This document shows, one piece after another, positions 9,604 to 18,613 of a stretch of 64,000 nucleotides of DNA. The position numbers and the translations under genes are program-made. Position 1 is the first letter of the stretch, and each line of letters opens with the position of its first letter. The notes beneath the pieces were generated by a model, which worked only from the letters and a program-made list of their open reading frames with translations, searched no databases and had not been told where the DNA came from. Location: contig CAVQNQ010000004.1 in the NCBI GenBank assembly GCA_963714205.1, positions 1 to 64,000 of the forward strand. Reading direction: 5' to 3'. This DNA is from CAVQNQ01 sp963714205 (GTDB lineage: Bacteria; Acidobacteriota; Terriglobia; Bryobacterales; Bryobacteraceae).

Positions 9604-10234
9604 GCAGGGCTCCGTCGTTCGGCAATCCGAACGAAGCCAATTTCGCGCAGGTGGACTTGTAATCCGTATGAAGGATGCTTCGAATCCCCAAACCTTCCGC
9701 GACCTGGACGAACATCGGGGTGTTTTCGATATAGATTATCTGCCGGGCCGGCGCCTGCGCGACGTCCAGCGCAAGGCGAAAAATGTCCGCGTCTGGCTTG
9801 CGGATATGGACGAAGCAGGAGGAGATAAAGAAATCTACGAACGAGTCCAGCTTGAACTTATGAATCCGATAATCATTCACTACGCGCGCTTCGTTGCTGA
9901 CGACGCCGATCTTCAGCCCGTGCCGGAGCTTGAGCTGGGTGATTAACTCAATCATCTCGGGGTAAGGCTTCGATTGGGCGCACATGAAACTTCGAAACTG
10001 AGCCCGGGTGAACGGTCGTTTTTGGTAGAAGACTACCCGGCCAAGATATTCTTCGAAAGTAAGCTTCCCCTCCTCGTGGGTTTCGAAGGTTAGGCGATGC
10101 CGTTCCTCCATCTGGGCCCACTCCAGCTTGAAGTACTTCGCCACGTTTCTGCGGGCAATGTGGTCCCACCCGTTGTTGAGGAGGACACCGCCGATATCCA
10201 GAAACAACGCAGTGATCGGGAGCGCTCTTTTCAT
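9590..10234 (-). CDS. HAD-family (IA-type) hydrolase
   Basis: About 214 residues from ATG 10234, which overlaps the glgX stop as ATGA; that overlap decides the start against a longer open frame. Motif I is FLDIGGVLLNNGW, with the second Asp replaced by Gly as in YihX-type members. Motif II is VVSNEA, and the motif III/IV region is HIRKPDADIFRLAL followed by IYIENTPMFVQVAE. YihX-type enzymes dephosphorylate glucose 1-phosphate and other sugar phosphates. Beside a glucan phosphorylase a sugar-phosphate substrate is likely, but this is inference. Confidence 0.8.
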   Translation of the reverse strand: MKRALPITALFLDIGGVLLNNGWDHIARRNVAKYFKLEWAQMEERHRLTFETHEEGKLTFEEYLGRVVFYQKRPFTRAQFRSFMCAQSKPYPEMIELITQLKLRHGLKIGVVSNEARVVNDYRIHKFKLDSFVDFFISSCFVHIRKPDADIFRLALDVAQAPARQIIYIENTPMFVQVAEGLGIRSILHTDYKSTCAKLASFGLPNDGALHETR

Positions 10235-12399
10235 TTGGCCTCCGTTCTTCGGCCCAGGAGTATGGCGCTGGATCGGGGGCCCAGGTGGTAACTTCGTGGA
10301 TCTTCCCAGAGCGGTTCCTCGCCCGCCGCAGACAAATCTTGTGGCGTTTTGCGAGAGGTGTCTACGGACAGATGCCAACGGGCCCCCGGAAGTGCGGGGG
10401 GCAAGGCGAAGTCGACCGCATTGGCGCCAGCATTGAACATCAGGCAAAGTGCGTGGTGTTTATCCTCCTGGATCAGGCAGGCAAACTGCCTGGCTTTCGG
10501 ATCAGCCCAATTGGGTAATCCCCCTTGCGGGCCAAGCCAGTGGGTCTCGGCTTCCGTGTAGAAGTGCTCCTTACTCAGAATCGGATGCGCAGCGCGAAAT
10601 GCGATCATGCCACGAGCAAACCGGTGGATCTCCTGGTGCCGTTCCAGACAGGTCCAGTCAATCCAACTGGTTTCATTGTCCTGGCAGTAAGCGTTGTTAT
10701 TGCCGCCCTGCGTACGGCGGAATTCGTCGCCGCCCAAGAGCATCGGTACGCCGCGCGAGATCAGCAGGGTCAGAAGGAAGTTCTTAATCTGGCGCTTCCG
10801 CAAGGTCTCAATTCCGGTATCCGCCGTTTCGCCTTCGGAGCCGTAGTTCTCGCTGAAGTTGGCGTCGGTACCGTCATGGTTGTTTTCTCCGTTTGCTTCA
10901 TTGTGCTTGTAGGTATAACTCACCACGTCGTTCAGAGTGAAACCGTCGTGGCAGGTGACGAAGTTGATGCTGCCTTCGGGGCCTTTACCCGACCTGGTAT
11001 AGATGTCTGCACTGCCACATATGCGGCTGGCAAACGAACCGAGCATGCCATCATCGCCGCGCCAGAAACGCCGGACATCATCCCGGTACCGGCCGTTCCA
11101 CTCCGCCCAACGCCGCTCCGAAAAACTGCCCACTTGGTATGCACCGGCGGCATCCCACGCCTCGGCGATGATCTTCACGTCTCTCAAGATCGGGTCCTCG
11201 GCGATCCGTTCGAGCAGCGGGGCGTTGGCGAGCAACTTGCCGGCGCCGTCCCGGCCGAGAACCGACGCCAGGTCAAACCGGAATCCATCTACATGCATTT
11301 CGACCATCCAATAACGGAGAGCGGCCAGGATGTGGTCCCGCACCACGGGATGGTTGGCGTTGACTGTATTGCCAGTCCCGGTATAGTTCTTGTAGTAGCG
11401 TTTGTCGCCCGCCAACGTGTAGAAGATCGCGTTATCTATCCCACGGAAGCAGAGCGTCGGCCCCAGTTCGTCTCCCTCCGCCGTATGATTGAACACAACG
11501 TCCAGAATCAATTCGATGCCAGCCTTGTGAAAGGCCCGGACCATTTCCTTGAATTCCAGCTTCTGCTGCCCCAAACCTCCCGAACTGCTGTAGGAAGCTT
11601 TGGGCGCAAAGAACGCTACGGGATCGTATCCCCAGTAGTTCCTCAACGGTTGCCGTGTTTGCGGGTTGCTGCGCGTGACAGAAGCTTCATTGAACTCCTG
11701 CACCGGCATCAGTTCCACGGCGGTCACTCCCAGAGCTTTGAGATAGGGAATTTTTTCCATCAGGCCGCGGTAGGTTCCCGGATGGTCCACACCCGACTTG
11801 GGGTGAATGGTAAAGCCGCGAACATGCGCTTCGTAAATGACGGTCTTCGACCACGGATGCCGGAGTGGCTGGTCTCCACCCCACTCGAAGGGCTCGTTGA
11901 CAAAAACGCATTTCGGCATCGACCTGGAATTGTCCAGCGTCGAGAGAGCCAAGTCTTGCTCCGGCGACGATGGATCGTATCCGCGTGCCGATGCAAAATT
12001 CCAAGGAGGTGGCCGGGAAATCGCGGTAGCGAAAGGATCGAGAAGAAGCCGGTTGAAATTGAAACGATGTCCTTCGCTGGGTTCGTAAGGGCCATCCACG
12101 CGGTAAGCATAAAGTTGACCCGGACCGATCCCTTCCACCCAAACGTGCCATACGTCGCCGGTGCGGTTGCGCCCTGAATTGAGATCGATGACGTGGGCGG
12201 GCGCGGCGTCTTCGGGATGGGCGAACAACTCCAGTCGGACCCGGCTGGCGTAACGGCTGAAAATAGAGAAATTTACGCCTCTGCCCCATTCCTGAGTTCC
12301 CAAAGGCAGAGGAGAGCCCGGTCGAACGTCAGAGCGCTCGGAGATCTGCGAGATGTGGTCGTGCAACTCGCGTTGCGGCATTTCCATCATCGTTGCCAT
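10231..12399 (-). CDS. glgX: Glycogen debranching enzyme GlgX (GH13)
   Basis: 722 residues. An N-terminal CBM48-like domain (GTQEWGRGVNFSIFS) precedes a GH13 barrel and a C-terminal beta domain. Catalytic motifs are DVVFNHT, the nucleophile in VDGFRFDLASVLGR, the acid/base Glu in IIAEAWDAAG, and VTCHDGFTLND. It removes alpha-1,6 branches from phosphorylase-trimmed glycogen. Its start overlaps the phosphorylase 3' end by 13 bases; alternative ATGs at 12390 and 12387 are in frame. Confidence 0.95.
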   Translation of the reverse strand: MATMMEMPQRELHDHISQISERSDVRPGSPLPLGTQEWGRGVNFSIFSRYASRVRLELFAHPEDAAPAHVIDLNSGRNRTGDVWHVWVEGIGPGQLYAYRVDGPYEPSEGHRFNFNRLLLDPFATAISRPPPWNFASARGYDPSSPEQDLALSTLDNSRSMPKCVFVNEPFEWGGDQPLRHPWSKTVIYEAHVRGFTIHPKSGVDHPGTYRGLMEKIPYLKALGVTAVELMPVQEFNEASVTRSNPQTRQPLRNYWGYDPVAFFAPKASYSSSGGLGQQKLEFKEMVRAFHKAGIELILDVVFNHTAEGDELGPTLCFRGIDNAIFYTLAGDKRYYKNYTGTGNTVNANHPVVRDHILAALRYWMVEMHVDGFRFDLASVLGRDGAGKLLANAPLLERIAEDPILRDVKIIAEAWDAAGAYQVGSFSERRWAEWNGRYRDDVRRFWRGDDGMLGSFASRICGSADIYTRSGKGPEGSINFVTCHDGFTLNDVVSYTYKHNEANGENNHDGTDANFSENYGSEGETADTGIETLRKRQIKNFLLTLLISRGVPMLLGGDEFRRTQGGNNNAYCQDNETSWIDWTCLERHQEIHRFARGMIAFRAAHPILSKEHFYTEAETHWLGPQGGLPNWADPKARQFACLIQEDKHHALCLMFNAGANAVDFALPPALPGARWHLSVDTSRKTPQDLSAAGEEPLWEDPRSYHLGPRSSAILLGRRTEAK

Positions 12400-14933
12400 A
12401 GGATTCGAGCGGATTCCAATGGAACCGCCACCCCAGAGCGCTGAGGAATCACTCGTGCCGTGTAGTCTCCCGCTGGACGTGTAGTGGATATCGTTGCGTG
12501 ATAAACGCAGCCCCGAGATGCGTCAGGTACCGGTCGCGCGCACTTCATTTCTATATGTACCGGATCGCCGCCGTTGATTCCGTCCGCATAGATCTCAACT
12601 CGGGCCGCATTCGGGTCGAGATCGTTCAGAAAGACTTCGACTTCAAACACGAGCTCGTCGGCGTTGGTTTCGACCCGCAAGTCGCCGAAACGCAAAGAGT
12701 CCCACTTCCGATCCACGGCTTGCTGCCAATCGGCCACTTGCCTGCCCACCGCGCCTTTGTCCGCTGCGCGCTCACGATAGGCGGCTGCAGCCGGGAGGTA
12801 GTGTTGCTCGGTGTATTCGCGTACCGTTCGGTTGGTGGAGAAGCGCGGGGTCAGCTGCGCCATGCTTTCCCGCATCCGCTTGACCCATGCCGTGGGAACG
12901 CCGCTCTCGTCTCGGGTATAAAACTCCGGTATCACCTCCCGCTCAAGCAAGTCGTAGAGCGCGTTGGCTTCGACAGCGTCCCAGGCCGGATCCTCGCCAT
13001 GCTCCCGGCCGTCCCCCAACGCCCATCCTACTTCAGGGGTGTAAGCTTCCGCCCACCAGCCATCCAACTCGGATAGATTGATGCCTCCATTGACCAGCAC
13101 CTTCATGCCACTCGTACCGCAAGCTTCCCAGGGCCGCCGGGGCGTGTTGATCCAGACATCCACGCCCTGCACCAGGTGCTCGGTCAGAAGCATGTCATAG
13201 TCGCTGAGGAAGATCCCATGGGGGCGTGTCTCCGGCTGCCGGATGAAATGTACCCATTCCTGAATCAGGGCTTGCCCCGCCTGGTCCGCCGGATGCGCCT
13301 TTCCGGCGATGATGAGTTGCACCGGACGCTGAGGATTGGTCAACAGACGAAGCAGCCGCTGCGGGTCGTGCAGCAGCAAGTTCGGTCTCTTGTAGGTCGC
13401 GAAGCGCCGCGCAAAACCGAGCGTCAGAGTGCTGGGATTAAAGAGATGCTTCGCGGCGTCGACCGCCTCGGCCGATGCGCCCGAATCAGCTAGTTGCCGG
13501 GATAGTCGTTCGCGAGCGTATTCAACAAGGAACTTACTGGCCGCAGTGCGAAGTTGCCAGAGGTTGGTGTCGGAGACGCGGCGAATGTCCTGGTCTAGGG
13601 TTTCCGTCGTCCCCAGCCAGCGGTCCTTTCCGCAGGCCTCCGTCCAAAGCCCGTCGGCCGGGGCCGAGTCCCAGGTCGGCATGTGGACTCCGTTGGTCAC
13701 GTGTCCGACCGGAATTTCGTCCTCCGGCCAGTGCGGGAAGAGAGGTAGAAAGATGTGCCGGCTCACCTTGCCATGCAAGCGGCTCACGCCATTGACCTGC
13801 CCGCTGCCGCGAATTGCCAGATACGCCATATTGAAAGGCTCCGACGAGTCGTCCGGATTTTGGCGGCCAAGAGCCAACAAGCCACGGAGCGCTATGCCGA
13901 GCTCTTGCTGGGCGTATCGGCCCAGGTATTGGTCGATGAGGGTGGGCGCGAAACGGTCAAAGCCCGCCGCTACCGCGGTGTGCGTGGTGAAAAGATTACC
14001 GACTCGGGTTGCGGCGAGTGCCACTTCGAAGGGCTGCCGGGTCTCTTTCATGAAGTTGCGCGCACGCTCTAACACTGCGAAGGCCGCATGCCCTTCATTC
14101 AGGTGACAGACCTCCGGTTGGATCCCAAGCGCGCGGAGCAGCCGCCATCCGCCGATCCCAAGCAGCAGTTCTTGCTCGAGGCGCAGCTCCGGGCCGCCGC
14201 CATAGAGCTCGCTGGTAATCGCTCGATGAGCGGGGATGTTCGCCGCGTCATTGCTGTCCAGCAGGTAGAGCTTTACTCTGCCAACCTGGACCTGCCACGC
14301 ACGCAGCCAGACCGAGTAACCGGGTAAGGCGATCTCCAAGCGCAGCCACTCCCCGTTCGGTTGGCGCAGCGGCGTGATCGGCAACTGTCCGGGATCGTTA
14401 TACGGGTAGAGGGCCTGTTGCTCTCCGTTTTTGTCGATCACCTGGCGAAAATAGCCCTGCTGGTAGAGCAGTCCCACGCCCACCACGGGCACACCCAGAT
14501 CGCTGGCTGCTTTCAGTTGATCGCCGGCCACATTACCAAGGCCGCCCGAGTAGATGGGCAGAGCTTCGCTCAGCATGAATTCCATGCTGAAATACGCCGC
14601 ACATGTCAGGGGAGCGTCCGAATGATTCTTTTGAAACCAAGCAGGCACCTTCGCCGCTTGCCGGCTGGCTTCGACCAGGCCATCTACATCTTTCCGAAAA
14701 ATGGGATTGGCTAACACGCGCTCGATCTGATCGCGCGAGACCGTCTGCAGAACGACCCAGGGGTTATGCGTGATCTCCCACAGGGCGGGATCGAGCGTCC
14801 GCCACACTTCGTCGGTAGCGTGATTCCACGACCAGCGCATATCCAAAGCGAGTTCCGCCAGGGAACCGAATCCCTCGATTTCCGTAGGCAGGAATTGGTA
14901 TATGGGGTGGCTGACACGGGTTTCTTTGCTCAT
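12387..14933 (-). CDS. glgP: Alpha-glucan (glycogen) phosphorylase
   Basis: 848 residues with an N-terminal DUF3417-like segment typical of the shorter bacterial GT35 phosphorylases. It releases glucose 1-phosphate from glycogen or maltodextrin. Seen are YFSMEFMLSEALPIYSGGLG, HLNEGHAAFAVLE, and the pyridoxal-phosphate lysine site EACGTSGMKVLVNGG followed by LDGWW. Its ATG overlaps the stop of the phosphoglucomutase remnant. The product would need phosphoglucomutase to enter central metabolism, yet that gene is deleted here. Confidence 0.95.
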   Translation of the reverse strand: MSKETRVSHPIYQFLPTEIEGFGSLAELALDMRWSWNHATDEVWRTLDPALWEITHNPWVVLQTVSRDQIERVLANPIFRKDVDGLVEASRQAAKVPAWFQKNHSDAPLTCAAYFSMEFMLSEALPIYSGGLGNVAGDQLKAASDLGVPVVGVGLLYQQGYFRQVIDKNGEQQALYPYNDPGQLPITPLRQPNGEWLRLEIALPGYSVWLRAWQVQVGRVKLYLLDSNDAANIPAHRAITSELYGGGPELRLEQELLLGIGGWRLLRALGIQPEVCHLNEGHAAFAVLERARNFMKETRQPFEVALAATRVGNLFTTHTAVAAGFDRFAPTLIDQYLGRYAQQELGIALRGLLALGRQNPDDSSEPFNMAYLAIRGSGQVNGVSRLHGKVSRHIFLPLFPHWPEDEIPVGHVTNGVHMPTWDSAPADGLWTEACGKDRWLGTTETLDQDIRRVSDTNLWQLRTAASKFLVEYARERLSRQLADSGASAEAVDAAKHLFNPSTLTLGFARRFATYKRPNLLLHDPQRLLRLLTNPQRPVQLIIAGKAHPADQAGQALIQEWVHFIRQPETRPHGIFLSDYDMLLTEHLVQGVDVWINTPRRPWEACGTSGMKVLVNGGINLSELDGWWAEAYTPEVGWALGDGREHGEDPAWDAVEANALYDLLEREVIPEFYTRDESGVPTAWVKRMRESMAQLTPRFSTNRTVREYTEQHYLPAAAAYRERAADKGAVGRQVADWQQAVDRKWDSLRFGDLRVETNADELVFEVEVFLNDLDPNAARVEIYADGINGGDPVHIEMKCARPVPDASRGCVYHATISTTRPAGDYTARVIPQRSGVAVPLESARILWQR

Positions 14934-15102
14934 GATTTGTAGCTCCGATCTGCTGTCGCTGTCAAAGCATCGTTAACCATCGTCTGTGCTTCCTCCAGGA
15001 TGCGGCGCAGATGATCCGCTCCCCGGAAGCTCTCCGCATCCTGGGTACGTTCACCAGCATCGAAGCTTCAGCCGGCTTTCCCGCATATGGACTTACTTTC
15101 AT
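14930..15102 (-). pseudogene. pgm: Internally deleted phosphoglucomutase remnant
   Basis: Between transaldolase and phosphorylase are two pieces of one gene. From ATG 15102 (overlapping the transaldolase stop as ATGA) the frame reads VSPYAGKPAEASMLVNVPR, the N-terminus typical of Pgm. In another frame the segment AESFRGADHLRRILEEAQ resembles the Pgm C-terminus, ending in TGA at 14930 that overlaps the phosphorylase ATG. About 500 middle residues are missing. Both overlaps are intact, so the full gene once stood in this operon. The piece assignment is from recalled family ends; genome deletion or assembly collapse are both possible. Confidence 0.7.
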
Positions 15103-16235
15103 GCTTGTCTCGTCAAATGCCGTGCTGACCTTTGCGCCACGGTCTCCATCAGTTTGTCGAACGGTTTGATGAATTTCTCGACTCCTTCCTCCTCAAGCTG
15201 CCGAGTCACATTGTCGATGCTGATACCCAGTTCCGGCAGTTGCTCCAGCAGCCAGTGGGCTTCTTTGACATCATGTTCGAGCCGGTTTTTGGGCTCTCCA
15301 TGGTCGCGATAGGCATTGAGGGTTTCGAGCGGCACCGTGTTGACCGTATCCGGTCCGATGAGAGCCTCAACGTATTTCACGTCACTGTAGTCGGGGTTCT
15401 TGGCGCCGGTGCTGGCCCAGAGCAGCCGCTGGACTCGAGCGCCTTTAGTAGCCAGCTTTGTAAACCGGTCGCCGGCAAAGATCTCTTTGTAGATCTGATA
15501 CGCCATCTTCGCGCTGGCGATGGCGATTTGCCCGTGAGCCTTTCTCGCCAAATCCGACTCCTTGCAGCCTTGCGCAATGAGTATTTCCAGCAGTGGATCG
15601 ACTAGCGCATCAATGCGGCTTACAAAGAAGCTGGCCACCGAGGCTAAATGCTTTAAAGGCTGTCCCTGGGCCGCGCGCGCTTCGAGGCCAGCGATGTAGG
15701 CGTAGGCCACTTGGCGATACCGCGGTAATCCAAACAGCAGCGTCACATTGACGCTGATGCCTTCGCTGATCAGTTGCCGGATGGCGGGTAGCCCGTTAGC
15801 CGTTACCGGCACCTTGATGAGGACATTCGGCCGGCCCATCGCGTCCCACAACCGGCGGGCTTCCTCAATCGTGCCCTTAGTGTCGTGCGCCAGGTGCGGA
15901 TTGACCTCCAGGCTGACATATCCATCTTTGCCGTCAGTCCTGTCGTAAAGAGGCCGGAACTCGTCGGCGGCTTTCTGCACGTCTTGCTGGCTGAGGGTTT
16001 CGTAGATTGTCTCAGCGCCTTTGCCGCTAAACGCGATGGCACGAATGTCTTCGTCGTAATCGTGGCTGTCCGCAATCGCCTTCTCAAAAATGGACGGGTT
16101 CGAGGTCATCCCCCGTAGTCCGTCCTCCTCGATCAAACGTCGAAGTTTTCCGCTGGCAATCAGATCCCGCCGGATATAGTCGAGCCAGAGCGATTGACCA
16201 AGGGTTCCCAACTCCTTCAAGGGATTCACGCTCAT
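15099..16235 (-). CDS. tal: Transaldolase
   Basis: 378 residues, the size of the longer (actinobacterial/cyanobacterial-type) transaldolases. It moves dihydroxyacetone units between sugar phosphates in the non-oxidative pentose phosphate pathway. Motifs are GMTSNPSIFEKAI, the Schiff-base lysine in NVLIKVPVT, SVNVTLLF, ASVASFFVSRID and RLLWASTGAKNP. The start overlaps the rpiB stop (ATGA). With rpiB and phosphoketolase it would interconvert hexose and pentose phosphates; no transketolase lies in the window. Confidence 0.95.
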   Translation of the reverse strand: MSVNPLKELGTLGQSLWLDYIRRDLIASGKLRRLIEEDGLRGMTSNPSIFEKAIADSHDYDEDIRAIAFSGKGAETIYETLSQQDVQKAADEFRPLYDRTDGKDGYVSLEVNPHLAHDTKGTIEEARRLWDAMGRPNVLIKVPVTANGLPAIRQLISEGISVNVTLLFGLPRYRQVAYAYIAGLEARAAQGQPLKHLASVASFFVSRIDALVDPLLEILIAQGCKESDLARKAHGQIAIASAKMAYQIYKEIFAGDRFTKLATKGARVQRLLWASTGAKNPDYSDVKYVEALIGPDTVNTVPLETLNAYRDHGEPKNRLEHDVKEAHWLLEQLPELGISIDNVTRQLEEEGVEKFIKPFDKLMETVAQRSARHLTRQA

Positions 16236-16729
16236 GAAATTTCCTCCGTGCTCTCCAAACTTGCGACCTTAGCGAGATGACGCCGGTGACGCTCAGCGCC
16301 GCTGAATCGTGCCTGCAGAAATGTTCGGACTAACTCCCACGCGACGGCATTCCCGACGACGTGCCCCCCCAGGCAGATCACATTCATGTCGTCGTCCTCG
16401 ACACCCTGGTGCGCCGAAAAACACTCATGGATCAGGCAGGCCCACACGCCCCGCACCTTGCTGGCGGCAATGCACGCACCCACGCCACTACCGCAGATGG
16501 CCACGCCGCGATCCACTTCGCCGCGAGAAACTGCACGGGCCAGGGGCACCACAAAATCCGGATAGTCGTCATCCTGCTTCGGCTGGCTGTCACCGAAGTC
16601 GACCAACTCGTAGTGAGCCTCACGCAGCAGCCCGGCCAGGTATTCCTTCAATTCGAAACCGCCATGATCGGCAGAGACACCGATGCGCTGCAAAGTTCTT
16701 GGCAGCTCTATCGGCGAATCAGACATCAT
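16232..16729 (-). CDS. rpiB: Ribose-5-phosphate isomerase B
   Basis: 165 residues, slightly longer than the usual 145-150. It interconverts ribose 5-phosphate and ribulose 5-phosphate. Signatures are ISADHGGFELKEYL, VDFGDSQPKQDDDYPDF, the catalytic Cys region GVAICGSGVGACIAASKVRGVWA, and ICLGGHVVGNAVAWELV. It appears to be the first gene of the sugar-phosphate operon that runs leftward to fba. The 120-base gap upstream should hold the promoter; I could not pick out a reliable -35/-10 pair. Confidence 0.95.
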   Translation of the reverse strand: MMSDSPIELPRTLQRIGVSADHGGFELKEYLAGLLREAHYELVDFGDSQPKQDDDYPDFVVPLARAVSRGEVDRGVAICGSGVGACIAASKVRGVWACLIHECFSAHQGVEDDDMNVICLGGHVVGNAVAWELVRTFLQARFSGAERHRRHLAKVASLESTEEIS

Positions 16730-16851
16730 TCTTCTTCAGCGAGGCTAGTGCTTGCCTGCAGCATCCTCAGCGATCAAGCCGCATTCACCCACCACCACCG
16801 GAGAGGGAAACTCCGTTGCCATCGCAATGCCGGCGGTCGCAAAGCGTGCTT

Positions 16852-17547
16852 CTAGCGGCTGGCGGTTTCGCGGTGTGCGGGGTACCTGCGAAGTTCCGCC
16901 AACAGGTTGCGTGCGGATGCAGGAACCGCAACTCTGCCTTTGAGGATTTCCTCGTGAGTGACATCGCGGCCGTACATGGCTTTGTCTCCGCTATGATCGG
17001 CCTGCACGACGGCGCCATCCACGCTGGCCCCGGCAAAAACACCTTTGCTGCGCGAATAACTCAGAATCTCCGCATTGAGTTTGATATCAGTGTTGGCGGA
17101 TGCCTGTCTCCCCACCGGACCGGCCGCGACGGTTACGTCGCCGCCGATCTTGAACTTGTCACCCAGCAGGCTTTGCAAAGCATGGTCGTTCATAAACAGC
17201 AACACCACGTCAGTGAAAGAGGCACCAATCTGGAAGCCGACGCTCCCGCCTCCGACCGCCACAAACATCGGAGCACTCCAGCCATTCTCAATGCGGCAGG
17301 TAGCCAGTCCCTTGCCGTAGTTGCCACCGAATATGAAGGCTGCCTTCTCCTCTCCTGGAATGATGGCAACGCACCTCGACTTTTCCAGCAGGTCCCGGGG
17401 GATGCCCCTGTCGGGTGTTCTCATGATTTCCTGGAAGACCTGGGTCGCTTTTTGAATACGCCCAAGGTCATCATCGCGATCCGACGCCAAAGCGGGCAGG
17501 ACCAAAACCAAGCCCGCTACCGAAACGATCAACAAGTTGTTCTTCAC
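16852..17547 (-). CDS. Secreted SYLF/YSC84-domain protein
   Basis: About 231 residues from a GTG at 17547, chosen because AAGGAG lies 7 bases upstream; a longer ATG-initiated frame lacks such a site and runs into the gene before. The N-terminus (NNLLIVSVAGLVLVLPALAS) is a signal peptide. The rest matches the lipid-binding SYLF family: LEKSRCVAIIPGEEKAAFIFGG, the glycine-rich GGGSVGFQIGASFTDVVLLFMN, and KGVFAGASVDGAVV. Bacterial members are exported proteins of unclear role. Confidence 0.8.
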   Translation of the reverse strand: MKNNLLIVSVAGLVLVLPALASDRDDDLGRIQKATQVFQEIMRTPDRGIPRDLLEKSRCVAIIPGEEKAAFIFGGNYGKGLATCRIENGWSAPMFVAVGGGSVGFQIGASFTDVVLLFMNDHALQSLLGDKFKIGGDVTVAAGPVGRQASANTDIKLNAEILSYSRSKGVFAGASVDGAVVQADHSGDKAMYGRDVTHEEILKGRVAVPASARNLLAELRRYPAHRETASR

Positions 17548-17590
17548 GATATTTCTCCTTATAGGTTCCACTCTTTCAGGGCGGGCAAAA

Positions 17591-18133
17591 CTATGTGCTG
17601 CTTCCGGCAAGTTGCCCGCGTTGAGGCGCGTGCACTTTAACCTCGATTGCGTGCGTCGTCTGCAGGATGTCCCTGGCCTGGGCGACCTCGTTCACGGTGC
17701 CGTGAGCTAGGAGGAGAAACTTGTCGGCCTTGAGCGCCTCCTCGTATTTCAGGACACTGTCTTTGGGGATGCCAATGCTGTACAGCCCCGCGCCGAGCGC
17801 GCTCAATCCGCCCACCACGACGGCGCCTTCCAGTGCGCCGATGATCCAGGCGACCAACGGGCCGGCCACCAATATCGGCCCGATGCCCGGAATGAGGAAG
17901 AAAGCGCCGAACAACATGCCCCAAAGACCACCCCAAAAGGCGCCCATCTTGCCCCAGTACTTCATGCGGTCGCCGGTGTTATAGTATCCGACGACCTGCT
18001 CGTCGGTATGATAATCCTTGCCGACGATGGACAGTTTCTTCATGTCAAACCCAGACCTCTGCAGTTCCTTCACTGCTTCCTCTGCCTGAGAGTGGGTGTC
18101 GTAAATGGCTACCACCGAGTTCGTTTCCAACAT
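17591..18133 (-). CDS. Stress protein with general-stress-17M/DUF1269-like fold
   Basis: 180 residues from ATG 18133, which has GGAACGGAAG upstream; earlier in-frame ATGs lack a good site. The N-terminal ferredoxin-like unit (VVAIYDTHSQAEEAVKELQRSGFDMKKLSIVG) is the pattern of general stress protein 17M/YflT. Then come a Gly/Trp-rich central membrane hairpin (residues about 75-130) and a C-terminal alpha/beta unit. Probably a membrane-associated stress protein; exact function unknown. It precedes the SYLF gene by 44 bases on the same strand. Confidence 0.7.
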   Translation of the reverse strand: MLETNSVVAIYDTHSQAEEAVKELQRSGFDMKKLSIVGKDYHTDEQVVGYYNTGDRMKYWGKMGAFWGGLWGMLFGAFFLIPGIGPILVAGPLVAWIIGALEGAVVVGGLSALGAGLYSIGIPKDSVLKYEEALKADKFLLLAHGTVNEVAQARDILQTTHAIEVKVHAPQRGQLAGSST

Positions 18134-18203
18134 GACTTCCGTTCCTTTCTTTCTTTCCAAACCGATTTGCTGCATTTCCATACGAGTTCCGGCGCCATTG
18201 GCG

Positions 18204-18350
18204 TCAACCTCGTGAACGACTTCTGAGAACCTCCACATCGTCGCGGTCGGCGGCTTCCTGGCATCGAATACACATAGCAGTCCAGGGTACTGCCGTCAGA
18301 CGGCTCAGTCCGAGCGAAGCTTTGCAACAGAGACAGGCTCCGAAGACGTC
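18204..18350 (-). pseudogene. C-terminal zinc finger of a DksA/TraR-like gene, orphaned
   Basis: Within a longer open frame that otherwise resembles nothing, the last 45 or so residues read FGACLCCKASLGLSRL followed by AVPWTAMCIRCQEAADRDD. This is the four-cysteine zinc finger and Gln-Glu-rich end of DksA/TraR proteins. The coiled-coil N-terminus and the usual Arg-Ile-Glu-Asp-Gly lead-in are missing upstream in all frames. A matching N-terminal half is found at 26397-26600 on the other strand. The 260 bases above this remnant hold no gene I can support. Confidence 0.5.
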
Positions 18351-18613
18351 CGCCTTCATGCCGGCCGGCGCAACCCAGAGTTTACGGACTAAGCCTGAGC
18401 CTAAGGTGAAGTTGGGCTTTGGGCGTTTGCGGTCTGCGGTGCGCCAGATTTCTTCCAGCACGTCAGCCGTTCTTTCGACGCCGGCATTCTGACGAGATTG
18501 TATTCTTTTGGCAGGATCAGCCTGTCCCACCTTGCGCCTCGGTCCGCTCACCGCTAAACTACGTGGCCACGAAAGACGCCAGCGCAGCCTTAGATTTTCT
18601 GCTATACCATTCA

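Noticed and set aside
10525..12177. 550-codon plus-strand open frame
   Set aside because: Antisense shadow of glgX; the translated product has no family features, whereas glgX has all GH13 motifs.
16752..16830. 25-codon ORF (MATEFPSPVVVGECGLIAEDAAGKH) before rpiB
   Set aside because: Has a stop before rpiB and no clear ribosome site; could be a remnant, but too short and without family evidence.
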